Of a stretch of 49,492 nt of DNA, positions 42,695-49,492 are shown in pieces. Source of the DNA: Moraxellaceae bacterium AER2_44_116 (GTDB taxonomy: Bacteria > Pseudomonadota > Gammaproteobacteria > Pseudomonadales > Moraxellaceae). The stretch's first letter is position 1. Every line of letters starts with the position of its first letter. Position numbers and translations under genes: made by a program. The stretch covers positions 1 through 49,492 of the forward strand of contig VIAD01000019.1 in NCBI GenBank assembly GCA_006546595.1. The letters are read 5' to 3'. Under the pieces are notes generated by a model, which worked only from the letters and a program-made list of their open reading frames with translations, was not told the origin of the DNA and did no database searches.

Positions 42695-43714
42695 CTACTG
42701 TGTTGCTTTAATAGCCTGTACGGCATCTTGAATTAATGGAGGGCCATTATAAATAAACCCTGTATAAATTTGCACCAAACTCGCGCCTGCGGCCATTTTA
42801 TCAGCGGCACTGACACCGTCCATAATCCCACCAACACCAATCACGGGAATTCGACCATCAAGTGCTTGACACAAACGTGCCAAGGTATAATTAGACAATG
42901 CTTTCAATGGCTTACCACTTAAGCCGCCTGCTTCATTGGCTAAACTTAGGCTTTCAATACCTGCTCGGCCAATAGTGGTATTAGTGGCGATTACACCATC
43001 AATACGATGTTCAACCAATTGTTCAGCGATGTATTCAATATCTTCATCTTGGAGATCAGGCGCAATTTTCACCGCTAATGGCACATAATGACCATGATGC
43101 GCGGCTAAACGTGCTTGGCATGCTTTCAGTTGTTGCAGTAAATCTGAAAAAGCACTACCCGTTTGCAAAGAGCGTAGTCCTTGGGTATTGGGCGATGAGA
43201 TATTGACCGCAACATAAGAGGCGTATTCATACACTTTTTCTAAGCAATGAACATAATCTTCGGCGGCATTTTCGACAGGAGTCGTCGCATTTTTACCGAT
43301 ATTGATGCCTAACACACCATCAAACTTTGCTTTTTTGACTTGCTCAACCAAATGGTCAACGCCTAAATTATTAAAACCCATGCGGTTAATAATGGCTTGA
43401 GCTTCGGGAATACGAAATAAACGTGGTTGAGGATTACCGTCTTGAGGGCGAGGCGTTACCGTACCGATTTCGATAAAACCAAAACCAAGAGCCGCTAAGG
43501 CATCAATATAATCGCCATTTTTATCCAAACCTGCGGCTAAACCGACGGGATTAGGAAAGTCTATGCCCATCACCTGAACAGGCTGGCTAGGTGTTGAATA
43601 GAATAACTTAAGTAAACCGAGCGTCTCACCAATCGCTAAACTGCGTAACGCCGCATGATGCGAAGCCTCTGGCGACAGCCGAAACAGTAACTGTCGAATA
43701 AGCGAATAGAACAT
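42695..43714 (-). CDS. pyrD: Dihydroorotate dehydrogenase (quinone), class 2
   Basis: Oxidises dihydroorotate to orotate with quinone in pyrimidine synthesis at the membrane. From the chosen start it is 339 residues. The N-terminal amphipathic helices (MFYSLIRQLLFRLSPEASHH) mark the membrane-bound class 2. GLAAGLDKNGDYIDAL is the FMN/substrate block and VNISSPNTQGLRSLQ carries the catalytic Ser near 175. GVGGIMDGVSA and YTGFIYNGP bind FMN phosphate. The frame extends 13 codons upstream, but the family start and a GGGAT site favour 43714. Confidence 0.96.
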   Translation of the reverse strand: MFYSLIRQLLFRLSPEASHHAALRSLAIGETLGLLKLFYSTPSQPVQVMGIDFPNPVGLAAGLDKNGDYIDALAALGFGFIEIGTVTPRPQDGNPQPRLFRIPEAQAIINRMGFNNLGVDHLVEQVKKAKFDGVLGINIGKNATTPVENAAEDYVHCLEKVYEYASYVAVNISSPNTQGLRSLQTGSAFSDLLQQLKACQARLAAHHGHYVPLAVKIAPDLQDEDIEYIAEQLVEHRIDGVIATNTTIGRAGIESLSLANEAGGLSGKPLKALSNYTLARLCQALDGRIPVIGVGGIMDGVSAADKMAAGASLVQIYTGFIYNGPPLIQDAVQAIKATQ

Positions 43715-43744
43715 AACAAATCCCAGCCAAGCGCAAGGTGGGAG

Positions 43745-43750
43745 ATTATA
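43745..43750 (-). promoter_or_regulatory. Candidate -10 element for pyrD
   Basis: A consensus TATAAT on the minus strand, 31 bp upstream of the pyrD start, preceded by TG. No clear -35 is present at 16-18 bp spacing. Confidence 0.35.
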
Positions 43751-43830
43751 CACGTTTTAATGACTAGGAGCAGAGGTGTCCGTTAGACTGATGGCTAAGA
43801 GCATGATAAATCGCGCCCCTAGCCACGAAT

Positions 43831-44670
43831 TTATCCACGTCGCGTCATAAACGCTAAACGTTCCAACAAATGTACATCTTGCTCATTCTTTAACAATGCG
43901 CCATGCAACGGCGGAATAGCACTGCGCGTGTCACGATTACGCAAGACGTTTTCGGGCATATCGTCAGAAAACAACAATTTCAACCAATCAATTAATTCAG
44001 AGGTGGATGGCCGTTTTTTCAAACCCGGTACTTTACGGAGATCAAAAAATATTTCTAACGCTTCTTTGACTAAATTTTGTTGGGTGTTGGGATAATGCAC
44101 AGCAACAATTTTTTTCATCGTTTCCACATCAGGGAAGACAATATAATGAAAGAAACAACGACGCAAAAAGGCATCAGGGAGGTCTTTTTCGTTGTTTGAT
44201 GTGATGATAATAATCGGACGATGTTTGGTTTTAATCGTCTCCCCTGTTTCGTAAACAAAAAATTCCATTTTGTCTAATTCGGTTAACAGGTCATTCGGAA
44301 ACTCAATATCGGCTTTGTCGATTTCATCAATCAATAGTACAACACGTTCATCACTTTCAAAGGCTTCCCATAATTTGCCTTTTTTGATGTAGTTTTTAAT
44401 ATCAAACACACGGCTGTCGCCTAATTGTGAGTCGCGCAGACGAGAAACAGCATCATATTCATACAAGCCTTGTTGCGCTTTGGTGGTTGACTTCACATGC
44501 CATTGAATCAATTTTAAGCCTAAGGATTGAGCAACTTGCTCGGCCAATAGCGTTTTACCTGTCCCCGGCTCACCTTTAATTAATAAAGGTCTTTGCAAAG
44601 TAATGGACGCATTGACGGCCATTTTTAAGTCGTCCGTTGCGACATAAGCTTCTGTACCCGTAAATTGCAT
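43831..44670 (-). CDS. MoxR-family AAA+ ATPase
   Basis: A 279-residue single AAA+ module. Walker A is GEPGTGKT (about residues 33-40), Walker B VVLLIDEIDKAD, sensor 1 IIITSNNEKDLPDAFLRRC. MoxR ATPases act as chaperones that load metals or mature complexes, usually with a VWA-domain partner encoded next door. Here no VWA gene follows in the same run: the next gene downstream is pyrD. It is the last gene of a five-gene minus-strand run and starts 15 bp after the small membrane protein gene, with GAGGGT as its site. Confidence 0.9.
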   Translation of the reverse strand: MQFTGTEAYVATDDLKMAVNASITLQRPLLIKGEPGTGKTLLAEQVAQSLGLKLIQWHVKSTTKAQQGLYEYDAVSRLRDSQLGDSRVFDIKNYIKKGKLWEAFESDERVVLLIDEIDKADIEFPNDLLTELDKMEFFVYETGETIKTKHRPIIIITSNNEKDLPDAFLRRCFFHYIVFPDVETMKKIVAVHYPNTQQNLVKEALEIFFDLRKVPGLKKRPSTSELIDWLKLLFSDDMPENVLRNRDTRSAIPPLHGALLKNEQDVHLLERLAFMTRRG

Positions 44671-44685
44671 CGTATCACCCTCACA

Positions 44686-45003
44686 TCAAATTGGTTGTTT
44701 TCGAGTCATGAACCATGCCACAAAACAAGCAATGGTTGAAACCGCTAAAATGGGAAATAAACTTTTTAATGCTGTTACACCAAAACCCGACAGTGCGTGA
44801 AACATCGTCGCCACAATCGCAGGTGCAGGCACCCATGTTGTGCTATCAATTGGCCAAGGAGTCAACATAATACACGCGAATAACACCAACAAAATTGGCT
44901 GAACCGACTGAGGAAAATAATGGGCAAAACCCTTCTTATAAACCCACAACAAACCAAACGCTGCGGCAAGATAAACCAGCCAAGCCACCAAATAACCCAC
45001 CAT
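44686..45003 (-). CDS. Small membrane protein of unknown function
   Basis: A 105-residue, very hydrophobic protein with three predicted helices (about 4-20, 35-50 and 80-100) and a conserved-looking TPWPIDSTTWVPAPAIVA segment between the second and third. I do not recognise a family. Spacing (23 bp after ycgL, 15 bp before moxR) and a GAGAGA site indicate a real gene in the operon, and it may be the client or anchor of the MoxR ATPase. Confidence 0.7.
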   Translation of the reverse strand: MVGYLVAWLVYLAAAFGLLWVYKKGFAHYFPQSVQPILLVLFACIMLTPWPIDSTTWVPAPAIVATMFHALSGFGVTALKSLFPILAVSTIACFVAWFMTRKQPI

Positions 45004-45026
45004 AATCGCAGTCTCTCGGCTAAGTG

Positions 45027-45323
45027 TTACTGATATTTGCTTTCGTCAGGGCGAAACAAGTCCAACATATAATTTTCACGTTGTGGCGGCATTTGTAAAT
45101 AAAAGCCTTTCTCTTGTAAGTCGGCTAATACTAATGCCACATCAGCGCGTGCCAGTTTTTTTTCAGGCGTTAACAGTAATGTACCAAACAATGTCGCTTT
45201 GCCGAACATTTCCACTAACGCTTCAGGAACACGCTGAAAACCGTCGGCTTTACGCACATACAAATACATTTCGTCTCTTTTTGAGCTTTTGTAAATGCTA
45301 CAAATTTCAGGTTTGACACTCAT
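45027..45323 (-). CDS. ycgL: YcgL domain protein
   Basis: A 98-residue protein of the YcgL/DUF709 family, usually found next to rnd. Family features are the start CSIYKSSKRDEMYLYV, the middle PEALVEMFGKA, and GFYLQMPPQ near the C-terminus. Its function is unknown. The start at 45323 lies just past the rnd stop (10 bp), with GAGAAC upstream. A longer open frame (20 codons) would overlap rnd and has no support. Confidence 0.92.
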   Translation of the reverse strand: MSVKPEICSIYKSSKRDEMYLYVRKADGFQRVPEALVEMFGKATLFGTLLLTPEKKLARADVALVLADLQEKGFYLQMPPQRENYMLDLFRPDESKYQ

Positions 45324-45333
45324 AGACTTGTTC

Positions 45334-46503
45334 TCATGTGCTTTCTCGATGGCGATAACGTCGCCATAGTAACAGTTGCTCACGTTGATTTGCTAATGCC
45401 GTCAATAATGGCTTGGTCAACAAATCATAACGCCAACCTTGTAAAGCCAAAGGCAACTCAGCGGCCTCACCGTGATCGATATAGCCCAACACCAAATTAT
45501 CTAACCAGCGTTTGCGTAACAAGACATCCGCGGGAATTTGATGCTGTTTGGCAACACGATCAGCAATAACACGCAACTCATCAAACAACACTTTTGCTTG
45601 TTTTGGTAATGGCAACGGCAATAACGGCGGACATTGCTCATCGGGTTTATCATTGGCTTGTTTGATAATTTGTAAAATCATTTGACCGTGCTTTTGATAA
45701 GTGCGCGGATGCAAATCTTCAATACGTGATAGTTTTGCCAAGGTCTGTGGCGCTTCTTGGACAATGGCCAATAAGGTATGATTTTTCAAGACAAATGTCC
45801 GTGGAATATCATGTAAACGCGCAGAGCCTTCACGCCACATCGCCAACATTTTCAACAGCGATAATTGACGACGATTAAATTGCCATGCATTACTAAACTG
45901 TTGATAAATCGTCAGCATCGGGGGCACAGGAGCACCTTCTTTCAGCATTAACTGACAATCTTCTTGGCAATAGGCTAACAAATTGCGCTCTATTAATTGG
46001 CCGACGACAAACTCATATAATTTGGGCAAATGTTCAACATCTGAAGCGGCATAACGTAATTGATCCGCTGATAATGGCCGAGCTAACCAATCCGAACGGG
46101 TTTCTGCTTTGCTAATATCGACATTTAAAAATTCTTTCAGCGCGCGTTGATAGCCTATTTGTAAACCATAGCCCAAAAATGCCAAGCCCACTTGCGTATC
46201 AAAAATATTTGTCATCTTGTTTTGCGGATATTGATAGAAAAATACTTCAATATCTTCTGAACAGGCATGAAGAATCTTCAAGCTCCGTGGGTTAGCAAAT
46301 ATCGGCCCAATGTCGTTGGTATCTAAAGCGACAGGGTCTACCAAATAAATGGCATTATTAATGTTTAATTGCGTCAGTGCGGATTGCGGATTAAAGGTAT
46401 TCACCCGCATAAATTCGGTATCAAGGGCAATGGTGTTAGCCGTTGCCCATGAAGGTAATAATTCTGCAAAACGGCGTTGGTCTGTTATTAGTTCCCAGTT
46501 CAT
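45334..46503 (-). CDS. rnd: Ribonuclease D
   Basis: A 3'-5' exoribonuclease that trims tRNA and other small RNAs. It is 389 residues. The DEDDy nuclease domain has the DxE pair in ALDTEFMRV, an Asp in HACSEDIEVF, and the Tyr/Asp motif YAASDVEHLPKLY. An HRDC domain (QLSLLKMLAMWREGSARLHD) and a second C-terminal helical HRDC-like domain follow. The start codon shares its A with the TGA of the upstream acyl-CoA dehydrogenase (TGATG), so the two are translationally coupled. Confidence 0.95.
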   Translation of the reverse strand: MNWELITDQRRFAELLPSWATANTIALDTEFMRVNTFNPQSALTQLNINNAIYLVDPVALDTNDIGPIFANPRSLKILHACSEDIEVFFYQYPQNKMTNIFDTQVGLAFLGYGLQIGYQRALKEFLNVDISKAETRSDWLARPLSADQLRYAASDVEHLPKLYEFVVGQLIERNLLAYCQEDCQLMLKEGAPVPPMLTIYQQFSNAWQFNRRQLSLLKMLAMWREGSARLHDIPRTFVLKNHTLLAIVQEAPQTLAKLSRIEDLHPRTYQKHGQMILQIIKQANDKPDEQCPPLLPLPLPKQAKVLFDELRVIADRVAKQHQIPADVLLRKRWLDNLVLGYIDHGEAAELPLALQGWRYDLLTKPLLTALANQREQLLLWRRYRHREST

Positions 46504-47648
46504 CACAATCCCAGTTGTTTGGCGATCACCTCATTCATAATTTCATGAGTGCCGCCACCAATTGATAAAATACGGTTATCCCGATACAGTCGCTCTACTA
46601 AACTGGCGCGCATAAAACCCATGCCGCCAAAAATCTGTACGGCTTCGTAGGTTAGTTTGTCGCTCACTTGTGTGGCAAAATTCTTTGCCATAGAGACTTC
46701 TTTAACCGCAGGAATACCATCGGCAATTTGCGCCGCGACACGATAGGTAAACTCGCGGCTTGCTTCTAGTTCGGTAGCCATATCGGCTAATTTATGGCGA
46801 ATCACCTGCATTTTGGCTAAGGGTTTTCCAAAAGCAACACGCTGATGCACATAGTTTAAGCTTTCTTCTAATGCTAACTGCGCGGTCATATTTGCCATAA
46901 CGGCCAAGTTTAAGCGTTCTTTCTGAAAATTGCTCATAATAACAAAGAACCCAGCGTTTTCTGCACCAATTAAATTGCTTTTGGGGACTAAAACATCATC
47001 AAAAAACAGCTCGGCGGTGTCACTCGCCCACCAACCCATTTTTTTCAGCGGTTGACCAACCGAAAATCCTGCACGCTCACGCTCAATTAACAACAAACTA
47101 ATACCGCCGTAACCGACATCTCCTGTACGCACCGCCACCGTGTAATAATCAGCTCGACAGCCCGAGGTAATAAACGTTTTACTGCCATTCACGCGATAAA
47201 ACTCCCCTTCACTGACGGCACGGGTTTTTAAGTTCGCAACATCTGAGCCGCCTGAGGGTTCGGTAATCGCCAAGGCTGCAATTTTTTCACCTCGTAAGAC
47301 GGCGGGCACGATCCGCTGTTTGAGCTCGTCGCTCCCCCAATTTTCAATGGGTGGTAAACCGATATCTAAAGAACCTAGACTGGCCACTAAGCCACCCGAG
47401 CCAACACGCATTAACTCTTCACTGGCGGCTATTTTCATAAAAATATCGTTACCAGAACCGCCTAATGCTTCGGGATGGTCGATACCCAATAAACCAGCCT
47501 CACCTGCCAAATTGTATAATTCACGCGGAAATGTGCCTGCTTCTTCCCAGTCATTAATGAAGGGACGAATATGTTGATCGACGAATTTGCGCGTGGTTAA
47601 TCGCACTTGTTGATGGGTGTCGGTGAAATAAGAAGTATAGAGAGCCAT
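46503..47648 (-). CDS. Acyl-CoA dehydrogenase
   Basis: A 381-residue flavoprotein of the acyl-CoA dehydrogenase superfamily. AITEPSGGSDVANLKTRA and GSKTFITSGCRADYYTVA bind FAD and substrate; QIFGGMGFMRASLVERLYRD and the C-terminal GGTHEIMNEVIAKQ are the second signature. The catalytic Glu is probably in the TYEAVQIFGG segment or its neighbourhood. The chain-length preference cannot be assigned. It heads the rnd-ycgL-moxR run and may feed into beta-oxidation with the fadBA genes. An inverted repeat lies about 60 bp upstream. Confidence 0.92.
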   Translation of the reverse strand: MALYTSYFTDTHQQVRLTTRKFVDQHIRPFINDWEEAGTFPRELYNLAGEAGLLGIDHPEALGGSGNDIFMKIAASEELMRVGSGGLVASLGSLDIGLPPIENWGSDELKQRIVPAVLRGEKIAALAITEPSGGSDVANLKTRAVSEGEFYRVNGSKTFITSGCRADYYTVAVRTGDVGYGGISLLLIERERAGFSVGQPLKKMGWWASDTAELFFDDVLVPKSNLIGAENAGFFVIMSNFQKERLNLAVMANMTAQLALEESLNYVHQRVAFGKPLAKMQVIRHKLADMATELEASREFTYRVAAQIADGIPAVKEVSMAKNFATQVSDKLTYEAVQIFGGMGFMRASLVERLYRDNRILSIGGGTHEIMNEVIAKQLGL

Positions 47649-47690
47649 GAGATACGCCTGTCACTGAAAGTAGAATCAGGCAATACTGTC

Positions 47691-47734
47691 ATATTTTATA
47701 TAAACAACCAAGCGATTGCTTGGTATATTTTATA
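47691..47734. promoter_or_regulatory. Operator candidate upstream of the acyl-CoA dehydrogenase gene
   Basis: ACCAAGCGATTGCTTGGT (47707-47724) is a perfect 7-4-7 inverted repeat. ATATTTTATA occurs on both sides (47691-47700 and 47725-47734), 34 bp apart. It lies about 60 bp upstream of the gene, where a TetR-type repressor of fatty-acid genes often binds. The regulator is not in this window. Confidence 0.45.
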
Positions 47735-47787
47735 CAATCGTCCAACAACTATTTTAGATCGTAAAAAGACACATCTATACTGAATTT

Positions 47788-48384
47788 TTAAGAATAATTC
47801 TGCCGCTGACTCAACGCCCGCGCTAAGGTATGACTATCTACCATTTCCAACTCTCCACCCAATGGCACTCCATGAGCGATACGAGTCACATTGACACCAC
47901 AAGCACGACTCGCTTCCCGAATATAATGAGCCGTTGCTTCGCCTTCCACAGTCGCATTGGTTGCCAAGACCAACTCCGTCACCTTGCCATGCTTTAATTT
48001 GGCAATTAGCTGAGGAATGCCTAATTCTTGCGGCCCTATCCCATCTAACGGTGATAAATGCCCCGATAAGACAAAATATAAACCACGATAACTGCCACTT
48101 TGTTCAATCGCTAAAATATCGGCAGGAGACTCAACCACACACAACAACTGCTGCTCACGGGAAGGATTAGCACAGATTTGACACACTTCTTCTTCGGTAA
48201 ATGTCCGACAGTCCTGACAATGACTGACGTGACTCATGGCATCCGCCAATGCCGCACTTAAACGTTGACCACCTTGACGATTTCTTTCGAGCAGATGTAA
48301 TGCCATCCGTTGTGCCGACTTAGGGCCAACACTAGGTAATACACGTAAAGCAGCGATCAATTCTGAAACAAGGGGGCTAAACAT
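47788..48384 (-). CDS. recR: Recombination protein RecR
   Basis: Acts with RecF and RecO to load RecA on gapped DNA. It is 198 residues. An N-terminal HhH (LRVLPSVGPKSAQRMALHLL), a C4 zinc finger (CQDCRTFTEEEVCQIC), and a Toprim domain (LLCVVESPADILAIE, YFVLSGHLSPLDGIGP) are all present. It is downstream of dnaX-ybaB in the usual order, but a 110-bp inverted repeat separates it from ybaB. Confidence 0.97.
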   Translation of the reverse strand: MFSPLVSELIAALRVLPSVGPKSAQRMALHLLERNRQGGQRLSAALADAMSHVSHCQDCRTFTEEEVCQICANPSREQQLLCVVESPADILAIEQSGSYRGLYFVLSGHLSPLDGIGPQELGIPQLIAKLKHGKVTELVLATNATVEGEATAHYIREASRACGVNVTRIAHGVPLGGELEMVDSHTLARALSQRQNYS

Positions 48385-48432
48385 AATTCTTTATCTGAGC
48401 GTAGAAAAGGAAGTCTATTTTCGGTTGCCAAC

Positions 48433-48538
48433 TCCCTCACTCTAACTCTCTCCCTCGGGGAGAGAGGACTTAATGCCCCCTCTCCCCGAGAGAGACGACT
48501 GCAAGAATGCAGGAGTTAGAGCAACGCAGGAGTGAGGG
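48433..48538. repeat. Long imperfect inverted repeat between ybaB and recR
   Basis: Left arm 48433-48467 and right arm 48476-48538 pair in blocks: CCCTCACTC with GAGTGAGGG, CTAACTC with GAGTTAG, and CTCTCCCTCGGGGAGAG-type sequence with its complement, with a 9-base A/T loop. The right arm has extra bases between blocks. There is no T tract and no ORF. It resembles the CCCTCAC-x-CTAAC-type dispersed repeats of many proteobacteria (recognised by eye). Confidence 0.8.
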
Positions 48539-48550
48539 TTTGCCGTCCAC

Positions 48551-48880
48551 TTAAAACGGTAATTTCATGCCAGCAGGTAAACCTAAACCTGCGGTTGCAC
48601 CTGACATTTTTTCTTGACTAATATTTTCGACTTTACGCACCGCATCATTCACCGCCGCCGCAATTAAGTCTTCTAAGACATCTTTATCTTCTTGCAATAA
48701 CTCTGGTGCAATCACAACACGCTTCACGTCATATTTACCTGTCATGGTGATTTTGACTAAGCCTGCGCCTGACTCACCCATAATTTCGGTTTTGGCCAAT
48801 TCTTCTTGCGCTTTTTGCATTTTGCCTTGCATCTGCTCTTGCATTTTTTGCGCTTGTTGCATGAGGGCATTGATATTCAT
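48551..48880 (-). CDS. ybaB: YbaB/EbfC nucleoid-associated protein
   Basis: A 109-residue DNA-binding protein with the family layout: an N-terminal Gln/Met-rich coiled helix (ALMQQAQKMQEQMQGKMQKA), then the central VKITMTGKYDVKRVVI strand block, and a C-terminal KMSGATAGLGLPAGMKLPF. It forms dimers that bind DNA. The start overlaps the dnaX stop by four bases (ATGA), with GGAG upstream, so translation is coupled to dnaX. Confidence 0.96.
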   Translation of the reverse strand: MNINALMQQAQKMQEQMQGKMQKAQEELAKTEIMGESGAGLVKITMTGKYDVKRVVIAPELLQEDKDVLEDLIAAAVNDAVRKVENISQEKMSGATAGLGLPAGMKLPF

Positions 48881-49492
48881 CGTTTTTCTCCAACTATTAA
48901 AGATTCTGAAATTAACTGGGCATTAAATGTTTTCATCAGGTTTTGAACGATAGGGTCAGCCAAAAACGCGACTTCTGCTCGTTGCTTTAACTCGATTAAC
49001 CGCCGTTCTTCGATTTGGGCAGGTGTTTCTGCAATCGGTTCGACCATTGCGAGTTGTAATTCTAACTGCGGATAGTCCTGCAACAAACAACTCTTTAAGG
49101 TTTCATACGACTGATGCGCCAACACATCATAACGTGGAGAGACCTCTAAGACCGCCGTTCCCTGTTGCTGCCCCTGTAACAGAGCATGTTTGGCCAAGTT
49201 TAAGGCCATTCCTGTTAATTTGCCATTCGTCACCCAATCGAACCAACGTTGTGGCGACCATAAGCCTTCCGCCACTATCGGTGCTTTATTAAATGGCAAA
49301 ATTGTCGCGGTGTGCGTCATTGTAGGTTCATCAGAAGGAATTTCTTCCACATGTGAGACAGCAGGCTCAGGAATATGCTCGGTTTTGGATGGATTAATAT
49401 CCGCTTCAACAGTCAAAACCACTTCTGACGTCACGGCAACTGGAACTGGAACTGGAACTGGAACTGGAACTGGAACTGGAACTGGAACTGGA
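48877..49492 (-). CDS. dnaX: DNA polymerase III tau/gamma subunit, C-terminal part (truncated by window)
   Basis: The frame is open through the window edge, so only the C-terminal ~205 residues are visible. The position before ybaB-recR and the visible domain V-like fold (LWSPQRWFDWVTNGKLTGMA, near residue 60 of the visible part, then a helical block to the end) identify tau. This part binds the polymerase alpha subunit. Upstream of it lies a linker with a Pro-Val repeat and acidic segments. The ATPase domain is outside. A GTG at 49434 is internal and not the gene start. Confidence 0.85.
   Translation of the reverse strand, partial: PVPVPVPVPVPVPVPVPVAVTSEVVLTVEADINPSKTEHIPEPAVSHVEEIPSDEPTMTHTATILPFNKAPIVAEGLWSPQRWFDWVTNGKLTGMALNLAKHALLQGQQQGTAVLEVSPRYDVLAHQSYETLKSCLLQDYPQLELQLAMVEPIAETPAQIEERRLIELKQRAEVAFLADPIVQNLMKTFNAQLISESLIVGEKR
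49438..49492 (-). repeat. Hexanucleotide tandem repeat coding for (Pro-Val)n
   Basis: From 49441 to the edge the plus strand repeats TGGAAC eight times plus TGGA. In the dnaX frame (minus strand) each unit reads Val-Pro. The array runs out of the window, so its length is unknown. It lies in the linker before the alpha-binding domain. A 6-bp unit cannot shift the frame if it slips. Confidence 0.9.

Noticed and set aside
43800..43830. A fourth degenerate GGCGAA-type palindrome upstream of pyrD
   Set aside because: Only a partial arm (CGAATTTAT) is visible and the two halves do not pair.

Overview
The window is a chromosomal segment of a moderately AT-rich gammaproteobacterium. Gene order points to Pseudomonadales, and a Moraxellaceae-like member is the best guess. 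The clues are coaBC-dut-algC-argB beside a divergent radC, rpsF-rpsR-rplI-dnaB-alr, fadB-fadA, cvpA-purF-metZ, rnd-ycgL and dnaX-ybaB-recR, plus an AlgC with a long membrane-anchored N-terminal extension. The family assignment is inferred from synteny and protein character, not from a database search. Coding density is high. I see no rRNA, tRNA, CRISPR array, prophage or transposase gene.

Layout. 1-2.4 kb: end of an SH3-type envelope protein, mnmC and a short decayed dehydrogenase tail. 2.4-5.9 kb: a small lipoprotein, a Lon-like protease and a thioesterase, all on the minus strand. 6-8.6 kb: proS and a Tat-exported FecR-like protein. 8.6-10.4 kb: a short-chain dehydrogenase and a metallo-beta-lactamase-fold hydrolase, divergent, with a palindrome between them. 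10.4-13.6 kb: an ornithine-lipid-type acyltransferase pair (olsB-olsA) and a PAS-PAS-GGDEF diguanylate cyclase. 13.7-19.7 kb: argB, algC, dut, coaBC and divergent radC. 19.7-22 kb: an M48 protease facing two YbjQ paralogues. 22-26.1 kb: the ribosomal S6 operon, dnaB and alr. 26.1-28.6 kb: a candidate small RNA, a HEAT-repeat lipoprotein and radA. 28.8-32.2 kb: fadA-fadB (beta-oxidation). 32.8-36.2 kb: a three-gene oxidoreductase operon (PF10118 protein, SDR, Baeyer-Villiger-type monooxygenase). 36.2-39.1 kb: a prohibitin-like protein and dsbD. 39.4-43.7 kb: metZ, purF, cvpA, pyrD. 43.8-47.6 kb: acyl-CoA dehydrogenase, rnd, ycgL, a membrane protein and a MoxR ATPase. 47.8 kb to the end: recR, ybaB and dnaX (cut by the window).

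The genes are mostly housekeeping: translation (proS, S6, S18, L9, MnmC), replication and repair (dnaB, dnaX, radA, radC, recR), nucleotide, amino-acid and CoA synthesis, and lipid handling (fadBA, an acyl-CoA dehydrogenase, olsBA, a thioesterase, the monooxygenase operon). The less ordinary content is between genes. There is a MITE-like element of about 150 bp with terminal inverted repeats in two copies. Its hairpin core also occurs alone twice more. A second palindrome family is spread over three junctions. Several perfect inverted repeats look like operators, one pair of direct repeats is spaced like AraC half-sites, the rpsF leader looks autoregulatory, and there is a probable unannotated small RNA after alr.
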